NCBI GenBank assembly: GCA_003563755.1
Contig: PWUB01000243.1
Location: 1 to 46,494 of the forward strand
Source of the DNA: Clostridia bacterium
GTDB lineage: Bacteria; Bacillota_E; SLMV01; PUMD01
Length of the DNA: 46,494 nucleotides
Reading direction: 5' to 3'
The notes under the pieces were generated by a model that saw only the letters and a program-made list of their open reading frames with translations, searched no databases and had not been told where the DNA came from. The translations under genes were made by a program, and so were the position numbers. Shown here piece by piece: positions 27,151 to 35,479 of this stretch. Position 1 is the first letter of the stretch, and every line of letters starts with the position of its first letter.

Positions 27151-27180
27151 GTATTACGCCGATCCCCGGCGCAGAGTCAA
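27151..27180 (-). promoter_or_regulatory. Possible promoter of the GerM lipoprotein gene
   Basis: On the minus strand TTGACT (27175-27180) and TAATAC (27151-27156) are 18 bases apart. The -35 is good, the -10 only fair. If real, transcription starts within a few bases of the start codon, so the message would be leaderless or nearly so. Confidence 0.4.
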
Positions 27181-27234
27181 CTCGGTACCGTACCTCACGA
27201 CGGGAACTTCGGCGATTTGTTCCGGCAGCGGCCA

Positions 27235-27651
27235 GCGACGAGTGAACCTGTAAGCCGAGTTCTGTTGTAGGCAACCATTTATCTGGGATGCCAGTCTCCT
27301 GACACCTCAAGCGGCCAACCCGAGAGGTCGGCGGGCCACGTCATCCCTCTCCTATTTGGCCTTGCTCCGGGTGGGGTTTGCCTGGCCGGCCGGTCGCCCG
27401 ACCGCCGGTGGTCTCTTACACCACCATTTCACCCTTACCCACCCTGGGGTGGGCGGTGTAATTTCTGTGGCACTTTCCCGGGGTCACCCCCGCCGGACGT
27501 TATCCGGCACCCTGCCCTCCGGAGTTCGGACTTTCCTCACACCTCCACCCAGCATCGTCGATCTCAAATGCATCCCTAGTGGTGTCAGCAGAGAAGACTT
27601 CAGATGCACGACGCATGGCGGTGGTGCGCGGCTGCCCGGCTCACTCGTCGC
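27235..27651 (-). ncRNA. rnpB: RNase P RNA, bacterial type A
   Basis: The catalytic RNA that trims tRNA 5' ends. Read on the minus strand it has GAGGAAAGTCCGGACTCC (P4 5' strand), GGCAGGGTGCCGGATAACG, GGTAAGGGTGAAATGGT, GGAGCAAGGCCAAATAGG and the 3' ACAGAACTCGGCTTAC. The ends are set by helix P1: GCGACGAGTGA (27641-27651, minus strand) pairs with TCACTCGTCGC (27235-27245). About 417 nucleotides. The AGGCCAAATAGG block and the P4-proximal layout follow type A, not the B. subtilis type B. A good promoter precedes it. Confidence 0.96.
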
Positions 27652-27655
27652 ATTC

Positions 27656-27685
27656 AGTATAACAGACGGGCATGACCCGGTCCAA
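27656..27685 (-). promoter_or_regulatory. rnpB promoter
   Basis: On the minus strand TTGGAC (27680-27685), 18-base spacer, TATACT (27656-27661). The -10 ends four bases before the first base of helix P1, so transcription would start at or next to the mature 5' end. Confidence 0.75.
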
Positions 27686-27714
27686 GTTCCACCATAAATT
27701 GGCTGTGTTGGAGC

Positions 27715-28860
27715 TCACTGCGGCCTCCGGGGCCAGGACTTGATGTATACGTCCTGCTGGGGGAACGGTATCTGGATATCGTGTTTAATGAACTGGTGGT
27801 AGACGGCACGGTTGACATCACTGAAGAGCAGGCCCCTGCGATGAAGACGTTCGGCCGTCCACACCCGGATTTCAAGGTTAAGGGCACTGTCTCCGAAAGA
27901 TATGAAGCGGGCAGAAGGTTCGGGAGACTTCAGCACCCCGGGAGCGGTCTTTGCCGCCTGGACCATCAGCTCCATCGCGTGCTCCACATCCGTGCCGTAG
28001 GCCACTCCGACGGGAATCCGAAAACGAACCTTTCTATCCTTCTGGCTCCAGTTAATTACTTTTTCAGAAACCAGCTCGGCGTTCGGGACAATTATATCGA
28101 TGTTGTCGTTCGTGCGGACAGCGGTGCTGCGGGCCGATATCTGCATGACCCTCCCGTTGATCCCCTCAACCTCGATGCGGTCGCCTACCTTGATCGGCCT
28201 TTCGACCAACAGAATGAGGCCCGACACGAAGTTGTTGGCAACATTCTGAAGCCCGAAGCCGATACCTATACTCAGGGCCCCGGCGATGACGGCAAGGGTG
28301 CTGAGGTCAAGCCCCACCATCTCCAGGGCGATCAGGTATCCGATGGTCATCACCAGGTATCCGGCGGCGGTTGCTATCGACTCCTGCAGTCCTCGGTCCA
28401 GGCTCGTGCGCGACAGAAACTGCCTGCGGATGAAATTGCGGACGAAACCGGAGCCCACGGCCACCACCGCGAGAAGGGCCACGAGGACCGTCACGAACCG
28501 CACTGACACTTCCTGGTCACCCAGTTGGAACAGGGGACGAGTGACGACGCTCACCACGGAGGCCCAGAACATGAAGATGGCGTCTGCTACCTGGGCCCTG
28601 AACACGGCCACGGGTTCGTACAGGCCGGACAGGGAGTACAGGACCGCGAGCCAGCATACACCCACCGCCGCGGTGACCAGCCACCGCAATGCGCCGTAGA
28701 TGTGGTTGTTGCAGACGGAGCTGAAGATTCGTTCTGTAGGTCCTTCCTTCTGCAGCCGGACAAAAACCCGGTTCAACCGCATCAGGCCGACAGTGACAAC
28801 AGCACCCAGGGCAACGGAGCCCACCGCCAGTATCCCAATCACGATATCAGTCTGACCCAC
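27715..28860 (-). CDS. MscS-family mechanosensitive channel
   Basis: A 381-residue small-conductance mechanosensitive channel. It has about five hydrophobic segments, more than the three of E. coli MscS. The pore-lining helix and beta domain follow the family pattern: LSIGIGFGLQNVANNFVSGL, LLVERPIKVGDRIEVEG, NGRVMQISARSTAVRTNDN, IIVPNAELVSEKVINWSQ. The start is a GTG at 28860 with AGGAGGT six bases upstream; a GTG eight codons earlier overlaps that Shine-Dalgarno. It would release solutes on hypoosmotic shock. rnpB lies downstream on the same strand with its own promoter. Confidence 0.92.
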   Translation of the reverse strand: MGQTDIVIGILAVGSVALGAVVTVGLMRLNRVFVRLQKEGPTERIFSSVCNNHIYGALRWLVTAAVGVCWLAVLYSLSGLYEPVAVFRAQVADAIFMFWASVVSVVTRPLFQLGDQEVSVRFVTVLVALLAVVAVGSGFVRNFIRRQFLSRTSLDRGLQESIATAAGYLVMTIGYLIALEMVGLDLSTLAVIAGALSIGIGFGLQNVANNFVSGLILLVERPIKVGDRIEVEGINGRVMQISARSTAVRTNDNIDIIVPNAELVSEKVINWSQKDRKVRFRIPVGVAYGTDVEHAMELMVQAAKTAPGVLKSPEPSARFISFGDSALNLEIRVWTAERLHRRGLLFSDVNRAVYHQFIKHDIQIPFPQQDVYIKSWPRRPQ

Positions 28861-29083
28861 CGGCACACCTCCTCGACGCCGCACTCATAATTCGACAGAA
28901 ACCACCCGGGTTCCTGTCGCGTTTAGCAGCGGGGGATGGGATCCCCAGTATACTGTGCGGTCCGCGCGCACACGCCCCGGGTGCTCGACGCCGCGCGAAC
29001 CGCTGCCCTCGCATCAAGAAGAGCCATGCAATGAAGACTATAGGAGGAAGCTCTCATGCAACAGACCGAGGGGGTATGTGTCA

Positions 29084-30310
29084 GTGACAGAATCAGTGAT
29101 CCCCGCTGCCGCGGGACAGGTGGGCCTCATCATCCTCGCCGGCTTCGTTGCCGGAGCCCTGGTCTTCCGCTGGGGTGTTCCAGCCGTTGTCGGCTACCTG
29201 GTCGGGGGTATGATCGCCGGTCCGTCTCTCCTCGGTCTGTTGGGAGCCGATATGGTCTCCCAGCTCGAGCGCACGGTGGGCGATGTGGCCCTGTCCCTGA
29301 TCTCGTTCAGCATAGGGCTGCAATTCCGCCTTAACCGGGTCGCTCGCATGTTGAAAAGCATCTTCGTCATGACAGCCTTTCAGGCCGTGTTCGCCCTGTT
29401 GGCCGTCGGACTGGGCGTGTACCTGGCGTCCGGCTCGCTGGTTCTTGCGCTGATCCTGGGTGCCGTAGCCACCGCCTCAGCCCCCGCCGAGCTTCTCATG
29501 GTGATCCGCGAACTCCGGGCCAGCGGCGAACTCACCCGAACCGCCCTCCTGGTATCATCTTTGAACGATGCGGTCAGCCTGACGCTCTACTCGGGACTGC
29601 TCCCGGCGGCCATGGTGCTCGTGGGACAGCGGGGAGTCAGGCCGTCCGATGTTCTGCTGCTGCCGATGCTGGAGATGGCAACTTCGGTGGCGGCCGGTGC
29701 CCTCGCAGGGGCCCTGCTGTCGGGAGCCCTGCGACTCTGCGCGAACCACGGACAGGTGCTTCAGATATCGCTGGCGACAGTCATCACCCTCACGGGACTG
29801 GCCCATCACATGCAATTCTCTCCTCTCTTGATCAATATGGCGGCCGGGGTGACGATGGCCAATGTACACTCGACTTCCCTCATCCTTCTCGGTGATCTCA
29901 ACGAAACGGCAAATCCTGTGTACGTCCTGCTGTTTGCCGTAGCCGGTGCATCACTCAGAGTGGTCGCCCTGCCGGCGGCGGGCCTGCTGGGATCCATCTA
30001 CCTGGGGGCCAGAGTATGGGGCAAGATGGTCGGCGCCCACCTGGGCGCAGTGACCGCGGGGGCCTCACCCACCGTACGCCGGTACCTGGGCGTAACCGTG
30101 CTGCCTCAGGCCGGGGTGGCCCTCGGATTCGCGGTGGTGGCCAGCGACCGCCTGCCACAGATATCCGAGCTCGTCATGAATGTGGCCCTCGCCTCGACCC
30201 TGGTCTTCTCCGTGGCAGGCACCATCCTGACACAGGACGCGCTCCGGCGTTCAGGAGAAACGGGCCGCCTGCGCTCCGACTCCCTGACCCGGGAGGAAGA
30301 AAGGAGTTGA
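29084..30310 (+). CDS. CPA2-family cation/proton antiporter (membrane domain only)
   Basis: About 408 residues with roughly 11-12 membrane segments. GVPAVVGYLVGGMIAGPSLL near the N terminus and LISFSIGLQFRLNRVARML are Kef/NapA-type signatures. There is no C-terminal NAD-binding (KTN/TrkA-N) domain. A GTG at 29084 starts the frame, with GAGGGGG nine bases upstream. The best ribosome site nearby, TAGGAGGAAG followed by ATG at 29056, is one base out of frame with this gene; removing one G from the GGGGG run at 29070-29074 would join them. A second antiporter of the same family follows 152 bases downstream. Confidence 0.85.
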   Translation: MTESVIPAAAGQVGLIILAGFVAGALVFRWGVPAVVGYLVGGMIAGPSLLGLLGADMVSQLERTVGDVALSLISFSIGLQFRLNRVARMLKSIFVMTAFQAVFALLAVGLGVYLASGSLVLALILGAVATASAPAELLMVIRELRASGELTRTALLVSSLNDAVSLTLYSGLLPAAMVLVGQRGVRPSDVLLLPMLEMATSVAAGALAGALLSGALRLCANHGQVLQISLATVITLTGLAHHMQFSPLLINMAAGVTMANVHSTSLILLGDLNETANPVYVLLFAVAGASLRVVALPAAGLLGSIYLGARVWGKMVGAHLGAVTAGASPTVRRYLGVTVLPQAGVALGFAVVASDRLPQISELVMNVALASTLVFSVAGTILTQDALRRSGETGRLRSDSLTREEERS

Positions 30311-30462
30311 AGATCCGTGCAGTTTCCGCGGACCTGCGAAAAAGTGATCACGTTCTGCAAGCCTCATCTTCTCGGTTTTGCAGACGATTCATCGCGGATG
30401 AATGCAGAGTCTCCGGCTGCTCCTGAGTTGCGGGGGCACGAAGGGCGGTTCAGGGAGGAATC

Positions 30463-31617
30463 GTGAACACCCTCACTGCACTCGGTCTGGTCGGCATTCT
30501 CGGGTTCACGGCGAACCTGGTGGCGATGCGGCTGCGAGTGCCTACGGTCAGTGCTTTCGTGCTGGCCGGCGTGCTGGCAGGACCCCACGGCCTCTCCATC
30601 ATCGACACCCCACTGCTGCAGCATTTCGCGCCCGTGACTCACCTCATCCTGGGATTCATCGCCCTGAGGGTCGGCAGACGGATGAGCATCCACCGTGTCA
30701 GGCGAGCAGGAGCGGGTGCCGCAGCGATCACATCGGTACAGAGCCTCGGTACCTTCGGCCTGGTCAGTCTGGCCTGTGCCCTGGTACTGCGGGATGCCGG
30801 AGCAGGTGTCCTGCTGGGTGCCCTCGCCGTCACCACGGGCCCTGACAGTACCCAAATGCTGCTGCACCAACTCCGCGCCCGGGGATATGTCAGCGATACC
30901 TTGATGTGGACTGTGACTCTCAACGACATCGCCGCCGTGGTCATGTTCGGTCTCGCCGCGGCGGTAATCACGTTCACCCTCGCACCCGCCCCATGGCTGC
31001 TGTCACTTGGTGCAAGTGTGCTCCTCGGGCTCGTCGCCGGGCTCACGTACCGCCACGTGCTGTCGGGCTACTCAGGATACGGTGAGGCGGTCACGGTACT
31101 AATCGGGGGAACTCTGGTTCTGACCACCATGACCCTCAACGGCCCCCTGGTACCGCTGGCTGCGAGTTTGGCAGCCGGAACCGTGCTGGCAAACAGCCCC
31201 ATCACATCGATGGCTTTCTGGCATCGGCTGGACGAGGATCTCGATTTTGTCTACGGGTTGTACTTCCTTTACGTGGGAGCTGCCGTGCAGCCCGGCTTCA
31301 TCCTCACCATGCCACTGGTCGTATCAACATACATGCTGACCCGCGCCGCCGGCAAACATCTCGGCACCTGGGTTGGCACCCGCTGGTCCGATCTGGAGAA
31401 CACCGAGCGGCAACACCTGGGCCTGACGCTTTTACCCCAGGGGGCAATGACACTGGCCATGGCAGCCCTGGCGGAGGAGCTGGTTCCCACTCTCAAGGGA
31501 GTGGCCATTCCACTCGCCGTCACCTCAACGGTCCTGTTCGATCTCGTGGGACCACTCAACACCAGGCTCGTGCTTCAGCGCACCGGCGAGGCCCACGAAC
31601 CGGACCGCGGGTCATGA
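30463..31617 (+). CDS. CPA2-family cation/proton antiporter (second copy)
   Basis: A 384-residue membrane protein starting with GTG after GGGAGGA. N-terminal MRLRVPTVSAFVLAGVLAGP and VTHLILGFIALRVGRRM are CPA2 features; further segments run to GVAIPLAVTSTVLFDLVGPL. It has no cytosolic nucleotide-binding domain. The pair of consecutive antiporters may form a heteromer, or each may carry its own cation; ion specificity cannot be read from the sequence. It overlaps the convergent alcohol dehydrogenase gene by six bases at its 3' end. Confidence 0.85.
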   Translation: MNTLTALGLVGILGFTANLVAMRLRVPTVSAFVLAGVLAGPHGLSIIDTPLLQHFAPVTHLILGFIALRVGRRMSIHRVRRAGAGAAAITSVQSLGTFGLVSLACALVLRDAGAGVLLGALAVTTGPDSTQMLLHQLRARGYVSDTLMWTVTLNDIAAVVMFGLAAAVITFTLAPAPWLLSLGASVLLGLVAGLTYRHVLSGYSGYGEAVTVLIGGTLVLTTMTLNGPLVPLAASLAAGTVLANSPITSMAFWHRLDEDLDFVYGLYFLYVGAAVQPGFILTMPLVVSTYMLTRAAGKHLGTWVGTRWSDLENTERQHLGLTLLPQGAMTLAMAALAEELVPTLKGVAIPLAVTSTVLFDLVGPLNTRLVLQRTGEAHEPDRGS

Positions 31618-32610
31618 TACCCGCAGCACCGCTGCTCCATCGATCTCGGAGTTCTTCACGGCCAGCAGGGCCTCATTGAGCTCAGAAAACGGATACTCCC
31701 GCACGCGGGTCCGCACGGGAATCTGTCCAGCAGCCGCCATGAACTCGCAGGCATCGCGGCGGGTGACGTGGGCCACGCTGCGCAGAGTACGCTCGCCGTA
31801 GATCAGCTCGTAGGGCAGGGACGGTATGTCCGTCATGGAAACCGCATTCAGGGCCACCGTTCCTCCCGGTCTCACCGCCCGCAGAGCGTGAGGCACGATG
31901 GATCCCACCGGGGCGAAAGTGATGGCGGAATCGCAGACCGGCCCCTGCTCCTCACCCGCTTCGCCGACCCATATCGCACCCATCTCCCGGGCCATTCTCT
32001 GATGATCCGCACTCCTCGTGTACACGACCACCTCGCATCCACGGTGGTGGGCAAGCTGGATAACTATGTGGGCCGAAGCCCCGAATCCGAAGAGCGCCAG
32101 TCTTTCACCGGGCCTGACTTCACTGAGACGGAATGACCTGTAGCCTATGATGCCTGCACACAGCAGGGGCGCCGCCTGGACTGGGCTGAGCCTGGCGGGT
32201 ATTGGGACAGTGTAACCAGGATACACCACCATGGCCTCCGCGAACCCTCCGGGTACACTGAATCCGGTGAAAGATGCGTACTCGCACAGGTTCTCATCCT
32301 CCCTGAGGCAGTTCAAACACTCCCCACAGGCCCGGTACAGCCAGTAAGCACCGCGCCGCTGTCCGAGCAGACCTTCGTCGGCACCAACACCCACCGCATC
32401 GACCACGCCGACTGCCTGGTGTCCCGGTATCACGGGATGCTCAGGACCCTCGATGTCACCTTCCGCTATGTGCAGGTCGGTGCGACAGATGCCGCACACC
32501 TCGACCCGGAGCCTCACCTGGCCCGGCCCGGGCTGTACATCCGCGATATCCTCGACGACCAGCGGCCTATTCTCGATGTCTGCCGGTTGCCTCAACATCC
32601 ATGCCCTCAT
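31612..32610 (-). CDS. Zinc-dependent alcohol dehydrogenase
   Basis: A 332-residue medium-chain dehydrogenase. Catalytic-zinc ligands are Cys in VEVCGICRTDLHIAEGD and His in VIPGHQAVGVVDAVG (GHQ instead of the commoner GHE, as in the AdhA-type branch). The structural zinc site has four Cys, CGECLNCLREDENLC. The coenzyme loop is LALFGFGASAHIVIQLAHH. ATG 32610 is preferred, with GGAGGT nine bases upstream; an in-frame TTG six bases earlier is too close to it. It follows folC by 43 bases on the same strand. Probably NAD-linked oxidation of short alcohols; the direction in vivo is unknown. Confidence 0.9.
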   Translation of the reverse strand: MRAWMLRQPADIENRPLVVEDIADVQPGPGQVRLRVEVCGICRTDLHIAEGDIEGPEHPVIPGHQAVGVVDAVGVGADEGLLGQRRGAYWLYRACGECLNCLREDENLCEYASFTGFSVPGGFAEAMVVYPGYTVPIPARLSPVQAAPLLCAGIIGYRSFRLSEVRPGERLALFGFGASAHIVIQLAHHRGCEVVVYTRSADHQRMAREMGAIWVGEAGEEQGPVCDSAITFAPVGSIVPHALRAVRPGGTVALNAVSMTDIPSLPYELIYGERTLRSVAHVTRRDACEFMAAAGQIPVRTRVREYPFSELNEALLAVKNSEIDGAAVLRVS

Positions 32611-32653
32611 CGGCAATCAACCTCCAGACATGATGAAAACCACCTGTTGCCGG

Positions 32654-33991
32654 TCACTGCACGGGCCTCCACCGCTGCCGTGCTGCGCCCACCAGGTACA
32701 GACTTCCCCCTATGACCACCACATCCTGCGGCTGGGCGCGGTCCAGGCAGAGATCGATGGCTTCGTTGACATCGCTTCTGACGAGGACGCAGTCAGCCGA
32801 CAGGCACCTGTCCGCTGCCTCTTGCAGCGCGTCCAGCTCCAGGCTCCGCGGGCTCGCCGCGGAGGTCACAACCGCTGTGCCGTTCAGAACGTTCCCCAGG
32901 GGAGTCAGCATCTCGTCAGGGTGTCGCCCACGTAGCATTCCGATGACCCCATGGATTCGCCTGTGGGCGAACAGTCGCGAAAGGGTGGACGCGAGAACCC
33001 TCATCCCAGCCTCATTGTGAGCACCGTCAAGGTAGACTCTCGGGGCATCCAACACCTTTTCAAGGCGTCCCGGCCACCGGGCCGCGGAAAGGCCTCTTCT
33101 CACATCTGAAACCCCGATGTGCATGGAGCAAGATTGCCTCTGCAGCTGTTCAGCGGCGGCGAGGGCCAGTGCGGCGTTGTGTATCTGGTGGTGTCCCAGC
33201 ATAGATATCTCAACATCAGGTATTCTCCAGTCGTTGCCCACGTAAGAGAACAGCCCACCATCGGCCTGCACCCGGGCATCCAGATACCGGGGAACCCACC
33301 CAGGTGACTCTTCATCCCGAAGCACGGTCAGCGGCACCCGGCGCTGGCAGCAGATCTCGACGAACACGGGCACCGCCTCCTGGTTCTGCGAGGACACAAC
33401 TGCGCGGCTGCCCCGCTTGATTATGCCCGCCTTCTCGCGCGCGATGCCGTCGATGGTATCACCCAGGACTTCGGTGTGATCCAGATCAATGCCCGTGATC
33501 ACGGACAGCTCGGGAGGCCCAACCACGTTGGTGGCATCAAATCTGCCTCCCAGGCCCACCTCCAGCACGGCTACATCCAGGTCGGACCGCGAGAAAAGAT
33601 CGAACATCACCGCAGTGAGAATCTCGAAGTAGGTGGCATGTTCTCTGCCGGCCGCGACCTCATCGTCCACCATAGACTTCACCCGGGAGACCGTCTCACT
33701 GAAGTCTCGCCTGTGAATGAGGTCACCGCTGATTCTGATACGCTCCCGGATGCTCTGCAGGTGCGGCGAGCTGTAGAGGCCAACCCGGTATCCTGCCGCT
33801 TGCAGTATCTCGGCCATGAAACAGCATACCGAGCCCTTGCCGTTGGTGCCGGCGGTGTGTATCACTCTCAAGCCGTGATGGGGATTGCCCAGGGCCTCCA
33901 AAATGCGGATCATCCTGTGAAGACCCGGCCTGGTCCCAAAACGGCCGAGCCCGTACAGGTAGTCGACAGCCTCGGTGTATTGCACTCCCAT
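32654..33991 (-). CDS. folC: Folylpolyglutamate synthase / dihydrofolate synthase
   Basis: A 445-residue Mur-ligase-family enzyme that adds glutamate to folates. Motifs: HTAGTNGKGSVCCFMAEILQ (P-loop), YSSPHLQSIRERIRISGD (folate loop), EVGLGGRFDATNVV, ITGIDLDHTEVLGDTIDGIA, EKAGIIKRG, and C-terminal VYLDGAHNEAGMRVLASTL. Length is normal. ATG follows GGAGGAGG closely. There is no valS upstream, unlike in many Bacillota; a LysM protein gene diverges from it. Confidence 0.95.
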   Translation of the reverse strand: MGVQYTEAVDYLYGLGRFGTRPGLHRMIRILEALGNPHHGLRVIHTAGTNGKGSVCCFMAEILQAAGYRVGLYSSPHLQSIRERIRISGDLIHRRDFSETVSRVKSMVDDEVAAGREHATYFEILTAVMFDLFSRSDLDVAVLEVGLGGRFDATNVVGPPELSVITGIDLDHTEVLGDTIDGIAREKAGIIKRGSRAVVSSQNQEAVPVFVEICCQRRVPLTVLRDEESPGWVPRYLDARVQADGGLFSYVGNDWRIPDVEISMLGHHQIHNAALALAAAEQLQRQSCSMHIGVSDVRRGLSAARWPGRLEKVLDAPRVYLDGAHNEAGMRVLASTLSRLFAHRRIHGVIGMLRGRHPDEMLTPLGNVLNGTAVVTSAASPRSLELDALQEAADRCLSADCVLVRSDVNEAIDLCLDRAQPQDVVVIGGSLYLVGAARQRWRPVQ

Positions 33992-34192
33992 GTCCTCCTC
34001 CGCTGATACCTGAGACCGACCTTGCTGAAAACAACATATCAGCGATCCTGAAGCCGCGCAACGCCTTCAACTGGGGGTCACCTCACACACCGCCTGCCTC
34101 ATATTCCCAAGAGGAGCGCGACAGCTGAGTCAGAAACAGTTACATGTAAAACTCTTGGTGGAGTTACTATTTCATTCCAGGGGGAGATATGA

Positions 34193-35428
34193 TTGAAGTG
34201 TTATGTCACTGGCCGACCCCGCGTGACGGGGTATGCAGTCTTGTTGACGCTGGCCTTCCTCGTTATCTCAGCCATGTTCGCACCTCGTGTGGATGCCGCG
34301 ATGCAGTACCGTGCGGTGATCACATACGAGGTGCAACCCGGAGACTCACTCTGGAGGATCAGTCAGCAGTTCAAGGTATCCACATCTCAGCTCATCGGCG
34401 ACAATCCGGGCATCGATGCGCAACTGGTTCCTGGACAAGTCCTGTACATCACGACGAGTGTCCTGAACAACGCGTTCCCCTATCGAGTTCTGGCGGGTGA
34501 TACCCTGTACCGCATCTCGGAGAGGCTGGGCCGCAGCATCGCATCCATCAGCGAGGCCAGCGGCCTCAGGGACTCCCGGATATATGCGGGGCAGACCCTC
34601 CGTGTGCCGGCAGCAGACCACGGTCAGTTCCCAGTATGGGTGCAGCCCGGGGATACCCTGCACCGTATCTGTACGCGGTACGGAGTCAGCGTAAGTGCCA
34701 TCCGAAGTCTCAACCCGCTAAGAGGAGACCAGATCCGCGTCCACCAGATCCTGCGCCTGCCCGGTTCACACCAGCATGCTGAGAATGTTGAGGCCGATTC
34801 TTCTCCCCCGCCCACAACGTCGCCCGGTACCAGCGTCATCCAGCACCGAGTCCGTCCGGGTGAAACCATCAGCCTCATAGCCCATCAGTACAACACCACC
34901 CGGTGGGCCATCTGGGGGACAAATCACCTCCAGAGCGATCTGATCATGGTGGATCAGCTTCTGTACATACCGGTAAATGAGAGTCAGCCGGTGCATGTCA
35001 CCGGTCCCAGCGGCAGCACGGTACCGGGCTACGGTGAGCTGCTCGAATGGCAGTGGGCGCGCTGGTACTACCCTCCGGGAACCGAGGCGACGATCATGGA
35101 CCTCTGGACGGGTCTTCGGTTCAATGTGAGGCGCCTGGGCGGGTCCAACCACGCAGATTCCGAACCCCTGACGGTCCATGATACCGAAGTGATGCGACAG
35201 ATCTTCGGGGGCTGGACGTGGACACCTCGCCCGATCCTCATTGAAGTCAGGGGTAAGACGCTGGCAGCTGCAGCAGCATCCATGCCGCACGATGTGCAGA
35301 CAATATACGATAACAACTTCCCGGGGCACTTCTGTCTCTATTTCTACGGCAGCCGCACGCACCGCACCAACAGCATCAACCCTGAGTTCCAGCGCAATGT
35401 CCTGATCGCCGCCGGCAGGCAGCAGTGA
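34193..35428 (+). CDS. Secreted protein with four LysM domains and a conserved C-terminal domain
   Basis: A 411-residue exported protein. Signal peptide at 13-36 (YAVLLTLAFLVISAMFAPRV). LysM domains at about 44-88 (YEVQPGDSLWRISQQF), 95-138 (YRVLAGDTLYRISERL), 146-190 (VWVQPGDTLHRICTRY) and 218-262 (HRVRPGETISLIAHQY), with a Pro/Ser/Thr linker before the last. The C-terminal 135 residues (WARWYYPPGTEATIMDLWTG, FNVRRLGGSNHADSEPL, NNFPGHFCLYFYGSRTHRTN) form a separate domain I have seen only as uncharacterised in Bacillota LysM proteins; its His and Asp residues could be catalytic but that is a guess. The start is a TTG, with GGGGGAG six bases away; an overlapping ATG at 34189 is out of frame. 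It should bind peptidoglycan. Confidence 0.88.
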   Translation: MKCYVTGRPRVTGYAVLLTLAFLVISAMFAPRVDAAMQYRAVITYEVQPGDSLWRISQQFKVSTSQLIGDNPGIDAQLVPGQVLYITTSVLNNAFPYRVLAGDTLYRISERLGRSIASISEASGLRDSRIYAGQTLRVPAADHGQFPVWVQPGDTLHRICTRYGVSVSAIRSLNPLRGDQIRVHQILRLPGSHQHAENVEADSSPPPTTSPGTSVIQHRVRPGETISLIAHQYNTTRWAIWGTNHLQSDLIMVDQLLYIPVNESQPVHVTGPSGSTVPGYGELLEWQWARWYYPPGTEATIMDLWTGLRFNVRRLGGSNHADSEPLTVHDTEVMRQIFGGWTWTPRPILIEVRGKTLAAAAASMPHDVQTIYDNNFPGHFCLYFYGSRTHRTNSINPEFQRNVLIAAGRQQ

Positions 35429-35435
35429 CCCTACC

Positions 35436-35476
35436 GGGCGGGAGGAGGCGCCCGAGGCGGTGCCCTCCTCCCGCCC
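35436..35476 (+). terminator. Long hairpin after the LysM protein gene
   Basis: GGGCGGGAGGAGG (35436-35448) pairs perfectly with CCTCCTCCCGCCC (35464-35476), starting eight bases past the stop codon. The 13-base GC stem is strong; no U-tract follows. It ends the LysM transcript or protects it. Confidence 0.65.
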
Positions 35477-35479
35477 CCA

